Positions 6,119 to 12,222 of a DNA stretch of 12,222 nt are shown piece after piece. The notes beneath the pieces are model-generated. The model saw nothing but the letters and a program-made list of their open reading frames with translations. It ran no database searches and had not been told where the DNA came from. The translations under genes were made by a program, and so were the position numbers. Source of the stretch: an uncultured Oscillospiraceae bacterium (lineage in GTDB: Bacteria > Bacillota > Clostridia > Oscillospirales > Acutalibacteraceae); the NCBI GenBank assembly GCA_900544515.1, contig UQVI01000038.1, positions 1 through 12,222 of the forward strand. The letters run 5' to 3'. Numbering within the stretch: position 1 is the first letter of the stretch; every line of letters starts with the position of its first letter.

Positions 6119-7316
6119 TGCAGTTACAGTAACACAAGTAAATTTTTATATTAAGTCACTGCTTGACGGAAGCCAGCCGCTTAAGAACATCTTTGTGGTC
6201 GGTGAGATAAGCAACTTTAAGCATTATTACCGAACAGGGCATATGTATTTCACCCTGAAGGATGAGAATTCTCAGCTCAAGGCAGTGATGTTTTCTTCCT
6301 ATTCAGGCAGGCTGAAATTCAAGCCTGAGGACGGTATGAGGGTGATTTGTCGCGGACGCATATCCGTGTATGACCGTGACGGTGTCTATCAGCTTTATGC
6401 TGAGGATATGCAGCCTGACGGTGTCGGTGCACTCAGTATTGCTTATGAACAGCTTAAAAATAAGCTTGAGAATGAAGGCTTGTTCGATTCTCGTTATAAA
6501 AAGCCTTTGCCAAAATATCCACGTAAAATCGGTGTTGCTACCTCTAATTCAGGTGCAGCAATTGAAGATATAAAAAATATTACGAAAAGACGTTATCCTC
6601 TGAGTGAGCTTGTCATCGTGCCGACAATTGTTCAGGGTGAAAAAGCACCGTCTGATATCGTGAAATCTATCCGGATTCTTGATCGTATGGATGATGTTGA
6701 TGTTATGATTGTCGGCAGAGGCGGAGGGTCAATTGAGGATTTATGGGCATTCAACAGTGAAATGGTTGCTCGTGCAATATTTGATTGCCGTACGCCTGTT
6801 GTTTCTGCCGTAGGGCATGAAACTGATTTTACAATCTGTGATTTTGTCTCTGATTTGAGAGCACCTACGCCCAGCGCAGCGGCAGAGCTGGTTGTACCGG
6901 ATATCAATCATCTGATTTCATTTATTGACAGTGCAAATAATAAGCTGTCAGAACTGCTTATCCGTAGGCTTGAAAATGAAAATCAGAGATTTGATTTCCT
7001 TATAAATAGCAGCGTATTGTCAAATCCGTATGAATATTACAGCTCATATTCTGATGATATAGCAGCATTCCGATGTGATTTAGTCAATGCTTTTAATAAT
7101 AGTATAAAAGACAATGAGCTGATTCTCGGAAGTCTCGCCGGCAAGCTTGATGCTCTTAGTCCACTTGCTGTTCTGAGCAGGGGATACGGCGTTATAAAAA
7201 ATAATAACGATACTGTTATAAAAGCTGCAAAGGATTTATCTGTAGGTGAGAAAATAAATATAACTTTAAATGATGGTACAGCCAGCTGTACTGTTGATGA
7301 GGTAATTTATGGATAA
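6111..7316 (+). CDS. xseA: Exodeoxyribonuclease VII large subunit
   Basis: Catalytic subunit of exonuclease VII, which degrades single-stranded DNA from either end to oligonucleotides; 401 aa, within the family range. The N-terminal OB-fold spans about 6-100, with VVGEISNFKHYYRTGHMYFTLKDE around 29-52. The catalytic domain shows KIGVATSNSGAAIEDI (139-153), VGRGGGSIEDLWAFN (201-215), AVGHETD (233-239) and DLRAPTPSAAAELV (248-261). A coiled-coil region then leads to a C-terminal beta unit with LSRGYGVI. The ATG overlaps the upstream gene by eight bases and has only a weak purine-rich ribosome site, so coupled initiation is likely. The small subunit follows with an eight-base overlap. Confidence 0.97.
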   Translation: MNNAVTVTQVNFYIKSLLDGSQPLKNIFVVGEISNFKHYYRTGHMYFTLKDENSQLKAVMFSSYSGRLKFKPEDGMRVICRGRISVYDRDGVYQLYAEDMQPDGVGALSIAYEQLKNKLENEGLFDSRYKKPLPKYPRKIGVATSNSGAAIEDIKNITKRRYPLSELVIVPTIVQGEKAPSDIVKSIRILDRMDDVDVMIVGRGGGSIEDLWAFNSEMVARAIFDCRTPVVSAVGHETDFTICDFVSDLRAPTPSAAAELVVPDINHLISFIDSANNKLSELLIRRLENENQRFDFLINSSVLSNPYEYYSSYSDDIAAFRCDLVNAFNNSIKDNELILGSLAGKLDALSPLAVLSRGYGVIKNNNDTVIKAAKDLSVGEKINITLNDGTASCTVDEVIYG

Positions 7317-7503
7317 GAATAAAGAAATGACATATGAATCAGCGATTAAAAGACTTGAGGAAATCGTTGATTTGCTTGAAAAAAATGAGGTTTCACTTGA
7401 TGAAAGTATGAAGCTTTTTGAAGAAGGCACGAAATTAACTGCCTTTTGTTCTGAAAAATTAAAAAATGCACAGCAGAAAATTACAGAGCTGACAAAGGAG
7501 TAG
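7309..7503 (+). CDS. xseB: Exodeoxyribonuclease VII small subunit
   Basis: 64-residue helical-hairpin subunit that binds XseA in several copies and controls its activity. Nearly the whole protein matches the family: TYESAIKRLEEIVDLLEKNEVSLDESMKLFEEG (8-40) and a second helix FCSEKLKNAQQKITEL. It lacks the longer acidic tail of some homologues (about 70-80 aa), which is common. The ATG is inside the end of xseA, with GAGG at 7299-7302 six bases before it. Overlap with xseA fits the need for balanced subunits. Confidence 0.96.
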   Translation: MDKNKEMTYESAIKRLEEIVDLLEKNEVSLDESMKLFEEGTKLTAFCSEKLKNAQQKITELTKE

Positions 7504-7505
7504 TT

Positions 7506-8390
7506 ATGACGGAATTTGAATTTGATAATATTTTAAAGAATGATGTAAGAAAAGTTGACAATTCACTTTTATCATATATTCCTGATGCAAAAGACGGACA
7601 GTTCAGTGTGGCTGAGGCTATGCGATACAGCCTTGTAAACGGCGGAAAAAGAATCAGACCTGTGCTTGCCCTTGAATTTGCAAGAGCCTGCGGCGGTTCA
7701 AGAGATGAATGTCTGCCGCTTGCCTGCGCACTGGAATATATCCATACCTACAGTCTTATTCACGATGATCTTCCTTGTATGGATAACGATGATTTAAGAC
7801 GCGGTAAGCCAAGTTGTCACAAGCAGTTTGACGAGGCAACTGCACTTCTTGCAGGTGATGCACTGCTTACACACGCATTTGAAATTGTAAGTATGTCTGA
7901 TTTGCCTGATGATAAAAAGGTTATGGCAATCAGCCTTCTGTCTCAGAATTCCGGTGTTGCAGGAATGATCGGAGGTCAAGTGATTGACCTTTTATTTGAA
8001 AAAGGAAAGCCGTCTCTTAAAGAGCTTTTGACGGTATATAAGTTGAAAACAGGTGCACTGATTTCTGCTGCTTGTTTAATGGGTTGTATCAGTGCAGGTG
8101 CCGGTGACGAACAGCTCAGTGCAGCATCTAAGTTTGCGTATTCACTGGGAATTGCATTTCAGATTCAGGATGATATACTCGATATTGTCGGTGATGAAAA
8201 AAAACTCGGCAAGCCTGTTGGTTCCGATGCAGGCAACAGTAAAACAACATATGCAACCATTGTAGGTGTTGAAAAAGCTAAGAGTGACGTTAAACGTCTT
8301 ACAGATAATGCTGTTAAACAGCTTGAATTTTTTGATAATACAGAATTTATAGAGCAGCTTGCATATAAATTAGTGAACAGAGAAAAGTAA
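7506..8390 (+). CDS. ispA: Polyprenyl synthetase, farnesyl diphosphate synthase type
   Basis: 294-residue trans-prenyltransferase that condenses IPP with DMAPP/GPP to make farnesyl (or geranyl) diphosphate. Motifs: NGGKRIRPVL (45-54), the first Asp-rich motif DDLPCMD (87-93) followed by NDDLRRGKPSCHKQF, GDALLTHAFE (118-126), KTGALI (181-186), and the second Asp-rich motif DDILD (222-226) with GKPVGSDAGNSKTTY. The four-residue spacing in the first motif is the type of bacterial short-chain FPP/GPP enzymes, so farnesyl diphosphate is the likely product, not proven. The start ATG has AAAGGAG at 7494-7500, two bases after the xseB stop. It sits directly ahead of dxs, so the first and a late step of early isoprenoid synthesis are co-expressed. 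Confidence 0.95.
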   Translation: MTEFEFDNILKNDVRKVDNSLLSYIPDAKDGQFSVAEAMRYSLVNGGKRIRPVLALEFARACGGSRDECLPLACALEYIHTYSLIHDDLPCMDNDDLRRGKPSCHKQFDEATALLAGDALLTHAFEIVSMSDLPDDKKVMAISLLSQNSGVAGMIGGQVIDLLFEKGKPSLKELLTVYKLKTGALISAACLMGCISAGAGDEQLSAASKFAYSLGIAFQIQDDILDIVGDEKKLGKPVGSDAGNSKTTYATIVGVEKAKSDVKRLTDNAVKQLEFFDNTEFIEQLAYKLVNREK

Positions 8391-8410
8391 TTTTCTCTTT
8401 AAAAGAGAGA
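8379..8410 (+). promoter_or_regulatory. Two mutually exclusive hairpins at the ispA-dxs junction
   Basis: AGAGAAAA (8379-8386) is a perfect complement of TTTTCTCT (8391-8398), giving an eight-base stem with loop GTAA that includes the ispA stop codon. The same pyrimidine arm (8392-8399) can instead pair with 8403-8410 (one G-T pair, loop TAA). That second arm contains the only purine-rich ribosome-site candidate of dxs. The stems are AT-rich and of similar length. Regulation of dxs translation by a ribosome finishing ispA is an inference from this layout. Confidence 0.4.
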
Positions 8411-8417
8411 TGATAAT

Positions 8418-10250
8418 ATGTCTATTCTTTCGTGGGTTAATTCCCCAAAGGATATAAAAAAACTAAATACGGATGAGCTCAATGATTTATGTGCTGAGAT
8501 AAGAGAGCTGCTCATTTCAACCGTTTCGAAAACAGGCGGACACCTTGCATCAAATCTCGGAGTTGTTGAGCTTACGGTTGCACTACATAAAGTATTTAAC
8601 AGTCCGGTTGACCAGATTGTTTTTGATGTGGGACATCAGTGCTACACACATAAGATTTTAACCGGGCGCAAAAATGAGTTTTCTACTCTGAGAACGGAGG
8701 GTGGAATAAGCGGCTTCACACGTCCTATTGAAAGCGAACACGATATTTTTTCGTCCGGTCACAGCTCTACCTCTATTTCCGCTGCAGTCGGTCTTGCACG
8801 TGCAAAGCAGATTAAAGGCGAAAAGGGAAAGGTTATTGCGGTTATCGGTGACGGTGCTCTTACAGGCGGCCTTGCTTATGAAGCACTGAATAACAGTGGA
8901 AATGATAACAGTAATCTGATTGTAATTCTTAACGATAATAATATGTCAATCAGCCGTAATGTAGGCTCAATGGCAAAGAATTTAACCACAATCAGAACAT
9001 CACCGAGATATGTAACCTTTAAATCAAAAATTCAGAGAGGTCTTGCAAGAATACCGAAAATAGGTACGCAGATAAGCAGAACCTTTACATATATCAACAG
9101 TAAAATAAGAAAGAAAATTTATCACGCTACCTTTTTTGAGGACTTAGGTTTTCGTTATTATGGTCCGATTGACGGACACGACATTGATGCACTGATTGAT
9201 GTTCTTAAAGCCGCAAAGGCACATAACCATTCTGTGCTTATAAATGTGAATACAGTCAAAGGAAAGGGTTATAACCCTGCTGAAAAAAATCCGACGCAGT
9301 TTCACGGTATCGGAAAATTTGATATAAATACCGGTGAACCAAAAAACAGTGGTAAAAACTTTTCTTCTACCTTCGGTGAGACAATATGTAAATTTGCCGA
9401 AAATGACGGCAGAATTTGCTGTGTTACTGCTGCTATGGCTGAGGGAACAGGTCTTTGTGAATTTGCGGATAAATATCCTCAGCGTTTTTTTGATGTAGGT
9501 ATTGCCGAACAGCACGCGGTTACTTTTTCAAGCGGTCTGGCAAAAAACGGTATGATACCTGTTTTCGCTGTTTATTCTACCTTTTTACAGCGTTCCTATG
9601 ATCAGTTGATTCACGATATTGCTATGCAGGGTCTTAAGGTGATATTTGCCGTTGACCGAGCAGGATTTGTCGGTGAGGATGGCGAAAGTCATCAGGGTGT
9701 CTTTGATACAGCTTTTTTGAATTCCGTTGTTGGATTAACCATTTATGCTCCGTCTTTTTATAATGAGCTGGGTGCAATGCTCTATGAAAGCATATATAAA
9801 ACCGATGGTGCATCAGCAATCCGTTACCCAAGAGGCAATGAAAGATATATGCCTGAAAATTATGAGTATAACCATCAGAGCTATTCTGTTTTTGGCGATG
9901 GATCAGCTGATAACTGTATCGTTACCTACGGCAGGTTATTTTCGGAATGCTGTCAGGCATATGAAAATCTTGATAATACCTGCCTTGTTAAGCTTAATAA
10001 AATAAAACCGATTGATGAAAGTGTTGTCAACGAGCTGAAGCTGTGTAAAGATATTTATTTTTATGAAGAAGGAATCCGCAGCGGTGGTATCGGAGAAACA
10101 TTTGCCTCTATACTTTTGGAAAACAATATAAAGGCAGAGTTTCATCATATTGCAGTTAACGATGAATTTATCAGACAGGCAAGTGTTGACAGTCAGCTGA
10201 AGCACTATAAAATGGATTGTCAGTCGATTATAGAAGAGGTTGGTAAATAA
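8418..10250 (+). CDS. dxs: 1-deoxy-D-xylulose-5-phosphate synthase
   Basis: Thiamine-diphosphate enzyme that joins pyruvate and glyceraldehyde 3-phosphate to DXP, the entry step of the MEP isoprenoid pathway; 610 aa, the usual size. Domain I carries GGHLASNLG (40-48), DVGHQCYTHKILTGR (70-84), GHSSTSIS (114-121) and the TPP/metal motif GDGALTGGLAYEALN ending in NDNN (144-175). The central pyrimidine domain shows FDVGIAEQHAVTFSSGLA with the catalytic Glu at 364, then YSTFLQRSYDQLIHDI and VDRAGFVGEDGESHQGVFD. A transketolase C-terminal domain follows, with RYPRGNE. The ribosome site is weak (GAGAG near 8405-8409) and may be hidden in a hairpin. It ends in a one-base overlap with tlyA. Confidence 0.98.
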   Translation: MSILSWVNSPKDIKKLNTDELNDLCAEIRELLISTVSKTGGHLASNLGVVELTVALHKVFNSPVDQIVFDVGHQCYTHKILTGRKNEFSTLRTEGGISGFTRPIESEHDIFSSGHSSTSISAAVGLARAKQIKGEKGKVIAVIGDGALTGGLAYEALNNSGNDNSNLIVILNDNNMSISRNVGSMAKNLTTIRTSPRYVTFKSKIQRGLARIPKIGTQISRTFTYINSKIRKKIYHATFFEDLGFRYYGPIDGHDIDALIDVLKAAKAHNHSVLINVNTVKGKGYNPAEKNPTQFHGIGKFDINTGEPKNSGKNFSSTFGETICKFAENDGRICCVTAAMAEGTGLCEFADKYPQRFFDVGIAEQHAVTFSSGLAKNGMIPVFAVYSTFLQRSYDQLIHDIAMQGLKVIFAVDRAGFVGEDGESHQGVFDTAFLNSVVGLTIYAPSFYNELGAMLYESIYKTDGASAIRYPRGNERYMPENYEYNHQSYSVFGDGSADNCIVTYGRLFSECCQAYENLDNTCLVKLNKIKPIDESVVNELKLCKDIYFYEEGIRSGGIGETFASILLENNIKAEFHHIAVNDEFIRQASVDSQLKHYKMDCQSIIEEVGK

Positions 10251-11062
10251 TGCCAAAAGCAAATAAAGTACGTCTTGATGTGGCTCTGTTTGAACGTGGG
10301 CTTGCACCAAGCAGAGAAAAAGCAAAAGCCATTATTATGGCCGGAATCGTTTATGTGAATAATCAGAAATCAGACAAAGCCGGCAAAGAAATCAAGGAAG
10401 ATGATGTTATTGAGGTTCGCGGAAGCACATTGAAATATGTCAGTCGCGGTGGACTTAAGCTTGAAAAGGCGATGGAGGCTTTTCCGATAAATCTTGAAAA
10501 TAAAATATGTATGGATGTCGGTGCATCAACAGGCGGTTTTACGGACTGCATGCTGATGAATGGTGCACAGAAGGTTTATTCCATAGATGTAGGTTACGGC
10601 CAGCTTGCGTGGAAGCTCAGAACTGACGAAAGAGTAATCAATCTCGAAAGAACGAATTTTAGATATGTTACTGATGAGCAGGTTCCCGATAAAATTGATT
10701 TCTCTTCAGTTGATGTTTCCTTTATTTCATTGAAGCATATTTTACCGAATCTTAATCAGCTGCTTAAAGATGACGGACAGGCTGTTTGCCTGATAAAACC
10801 GCAGTTTGAGGCGGGCAGGGAAAAGGTCGGAAAAAAAGGTGTTGTAAGCGATTTATCTACGCATCTTGAGGTTGTTGAGAGGATTATATCTCTTTCTGTT
10901 GAGAACGGTTTTTCCGTGTGCGGTCTGGAATTCTCTCCGGTTAAAGGACCTGAGGGGAATATTGAATATCTGATTTATTTGAACAAAAGCGAAGAACCTG
11001 CCATTATGGAAAATGTTAATGCAGAGGAACTTGTAAATCAGTCACATGAGGAGCTATTATGA
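10250..11062 (+). CDS. tlyA: TlyA-family rRNA methyltransferase (S4 + FtsJ domains)
   Basis: 270-residue protein with an N-terminal S4 RNA-binding domain (about 6-60: VRLDVALFERGLAPSREKAKAII, then AGIVYVNN) and an FtsJ/RrmJ-like SAM methyltransferase domain. RGGLKLEKA (67-75) supplies the first catalytic Lys, DVGASTGGFTDCML (89-102) is the SAM site, and DVSFISL (155-161), LIKPQFEAGR (181-190) and EGNIEYLI (235-242) complete the K-D-K-E set. In mycobacteria TlyA 2'-O-methylates 16S and 23S rRNA; the same role here is inference. Some homologues are called haemolysins, which I would not infer. Residues past ~246 form a 25-residue acidic tail. AGAGG at 10235-10239 precedes the start. Confidence 0.93.
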   Translation: MPKANKVRLDVALFERGLAPSREKAKAIIMAGIVYVNNQKSDKAGKEIKEDDVIEVRGSTLKYVSRGGLKLEKAMEAFPINLENKICMDVGASTGGFTDCMLMNGAQKVYSIDVGYGQLAWKLRTDERVINLERTNFRYVTDEQVPDKIDFSSVDVSFISLKHILPNLNQLLKDDGQAVCLIKPQFEAGREKVGKKGVVSDLSTHLEVVERIISLSVENGFSVCGLEFSPVKGPEGNIEYLIYLNKSEEPAIMENVNAEELVNQSHEELL

Positions 11063-11916
11063 TCATATCAGTTTTTCCAAATTTGCTTAATAACGGAGTT
11101 GAAGAGCTCAGCCGTAAAGTATTTTCCGTTTTTTCTCAGCTTAATGCGGATGTGTATGTAAGCAAATCATTGTCACAGTTGTTTGCTGATTGCAATGTGA
11201 TTTTTGATGATGATGAAAAAATAATGAAAATGTGTGATGTGGCAATTGCCATTGGTGGTGACGGCACGACTCTGAGCGTTGCAAAAAAGGCAGCAGAGTA
11301 TGATAAATACATTCTCGGAATTAATGCCGGCAGACTCGGTTTTATGAGTGGTATTGAACAGGACGAGCTTGACTTGCTCAGAAATATTGTCAATGAAGAA
11401 TTTGAAGTTGACGAGCGTCTGATGCTTGAGGCTGAAATCGTGCTGGATAATCAGGTTTTATCCGTTCATCAGTGCCTTAATGATGCTGTTATTTCACGTG
11501 GCAATTTCGCAAGGCTTATTGATATAAACATTACTTCAGGCGGAAGAAATGTATCAAATATGCGTGCTGATGGTGTTATTATTTCAACTCCTACAGGATC
11601 AACGGCTTATTCAATGGCGGCAGGCGGTCCTGTTGTAAGTCCGGAGGCTGAGTGCATTCTTGCTACTCCCATATGTCCTCATTCTCTTATGGACAGAAGT
11701 ATTATTTTTTCAGCAGATAAGGAGCTTGTTATCAAAGCTCATAATGATAAAATGAATTTGCCTGTGCTGACAGTCGATGGTGAGGAAGCAATTACGCTTG
11801 ATAATACAAGCGAAGTACGTATCAGAGTTTCAGAAACCAAGACAAAGCTGATTAAGCTTAAGCCGGAAAATTTTTATGAAATACTTAATAAAAAGATTAT
11901 TGAGAGGAGAGCCTGA
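11059..11916 (+). CDS. nadK: NAD kinase
   Basis: 285-residue NAD kinase (PpnK) that makes NADP from NAD with ATP or polyphosphate. Motifs: AIGGDGT (64-70) with TLSVA, GINAGRLGFM (87-96), the NDAVISRG strand (141-148), and DGVIISTPTGSTAYSMAAGGPVV (171-193), followed by ATPICPHSL and the RSIIFS strand. Length matches the family. The start overlaps tlyA as ATGA, with a good GAGGAG at 11048-11053. The NADPH it feeds is used, among others, by the MEP reductoisomerase that follows Dxs, but co-location in this order is common in Clostridia and need not reflect that. Its stop overlaps the argR start (TGATG). Confidence 0.97.
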   Translation: MIISVFPNLLNNGVEELSRKVFSVFSQLNADVYVSKSLSQLFADCNVIFDDDEKIMKMCDVAIAIGGDGTTLSVAKKAAEYDKYILGINAGRLGFMSGIEQDELDLLRNIVNEEFEVDERLMLEAEIVLDNQVLSVHQCLNDAVISRGNFARLIDINITSGGRNVSNMRADGVIISTPTGSTAYSMAAGGPVVSPEAECILATPICPHSLMDRSIIFSADKELVIKAHNDKMNLPVLTVDGEEAITLDNTSEVRIRVSETKTKLIKLKPENFYEILNKKIIERRA

Positions 11917-12190
11917 TGAAAAAGAGAAGACACGCAAAGATATTGGAATTAATTAATTCCAAAGATATTGAAACACAAGAGGAGCTTCAGGCATATTTGC
12001 AAAAATGCGGTTTTGAAGTCACTCAGGCAACCATCTCACGAGATATAAAGGAATTGCGTCTTTTGAAAGAACTGTCTGACAGAGGCCGATATATATATTC
12101 CACCGGTAAGAAAGCAAATAACGATGCAATCAGAAGAAGCGGCGGTATTTTTTCTGAATCCATTGTCAGTGTTGAACATGCACTTAATAC
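11916..12190 (+). CDS. argR: Arginine repressor ArgR/AhrC (3' partial)
   Basis: Arginine-responsive DNA-binding regulator of arginine synthesis and breakdown; hexamer in the family, about 150 aa. About 91 genuine residues are present. The N-terminal winged helix is complete: KRRHAKILELINSKDIETQEELQAYLQKCGF, then the recognition region VTQATISRDIKELRL (35-49) and wing YIYSTG. The C-terminal oligomerisation/arginine domain begins at about 79 with FSESIVSVEHALNT and is cut before the arginine-binding Asp residues. Bases from 12191 are sequencing adapter, so the continuing CILYTSPSPR is artificial. AGGAGA at 11905-11910 precedes the ATG; the start overlaps the nadK stop by one base. Confidence 0.95.
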
Positions 12191-12222
12191 CTGTATCTTA
12201 TACACATCTCCGAGCCCACGAG
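12191..12222 (+). other. Illumina Nextera adapter contamination (Tn5 mosaic end + read-2 side)
   Basis: Positions 12191-12209 match the 19-base Tn5 mosaic end CTGTCTCTTATACACATCT with one mismatch (A for C at 12195). Bases 12210-12222 continue exactly as CCGAGCCCACGAG, the start of the Nextera read-2/i7-side adapter, which would finish with AC. In the argR frame it reads CILYTSPSPR, nearly the familiar adapter-derived CLLYTSPSPR seen in contaminated database proteins. These bases are a library artefact at the contig end, not part of the genome. Confidence 0.96.

Noticed and set aside
9144..9515. Long reverse-strand open frames inside dxs and other genes (also 1771-2124, 5593-6021, 9936-10325)
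   Set aside because: They lie antisense within clearly conserved genes, show no family motifs and have low-complexity or Cys/His/Ile-rich composition expected of shadow frames.
1..12190. CRISPR arrays, tRNA or rRNA genes, phage or defence genes
   Set aside because: No regularly spaced repeats, cloverleaf-like gaps or such genes are visible; almost every base lies in a core gene on the plus strand.
12191..12209. Tn5/IS50-type transposon end suggesting a mobile element
   Set aside because: The mosaic end is the engineered library sequence and is followed directly by Illumina adapter bases, so it is a preparation artefact and not an insertion sequence.

Overview
This window is a dense, single-strand (all +) stretch of an AT-rich, endospore-forming Firmicute of the class Clostridia. 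The evidence is a complete spoIIIA sporulation operon (only its first gene is cut), followed by the housekeeping order asp23 - nusB - xseA - xseB - ispA - dxs - tlyA - nadK - argR, which I know as a clostridial arrangement. An M22/TsaD-like gene between nusB and xseA is a placement I associate with Ruminococcaceae/Oscillospiraceae-type gut Clostridia. That family-level guess is inference only.

Layout. Bases 1-4297 hold spoIIIAA (5' end off the window) through spoIIIAH. These encode the mother-cell half of the SpoIIIA-SpoIIQ transenvelope channel: the ATPase AA, small membrane proteins AB/AC/AD, the polytopic AE, AF, the ring-forming AG, and AH, the partner of SpoIIQ. Genes overlap or abut, and spoIIIAB and spoIIIAG use TTG starts. 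Bases 4298-4352 are a short AT-rich gap with a convincing sigma-A-type promoter (TTGTAT, 17 bp, TATAAT with an extended TG), so the housekeeping genes have a promoter separate from the sporulation operon. Bases 4353-4742 are an Asp23/YqhY-family gene, closed by a strong intrinsic terminator hairpin (4749-4787) directly ahead of nusB.

Bases 4800-11916 carry nusB, the M22-domain gene, xseA/xseB (exonuclease VII), ispA (farnesyl diphosphate synthase type), dxs (first step of the MEP isoprenoid pathway), tlyA (S4-FtsJ rRNA methyltransferase type) and nadK. They are packed with 1-8 base overlaps or a few bases between them, which suggests one translationally coupled operon. The only sizeable gap is 27 bases between ispA and dxs, which can fold into two mutually exclusive hairpins. 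argR starts at 11916 and is cut by the right edge.

The last 32 bases (12191-12222) are not genomic. They match the Illumina Nextera (Tn5 mosaic end plus read-2 side) adapter with one mismatch, so the contig ends in adapter and the last residues of the apparent argR product are artificial. I see no tRNA, rRNA, CRISPR, insertion sequence or phage gene, and no gene-free stretch over 60 bases. The region is mostly ordinary core genome. The items most worth following up are the adapter tail, the TsaD-like paralogue of unknown role, the terminator in front of the antitermination gene nusB, and the SpoIIIAA tail read out of frame over spoIIIAB.
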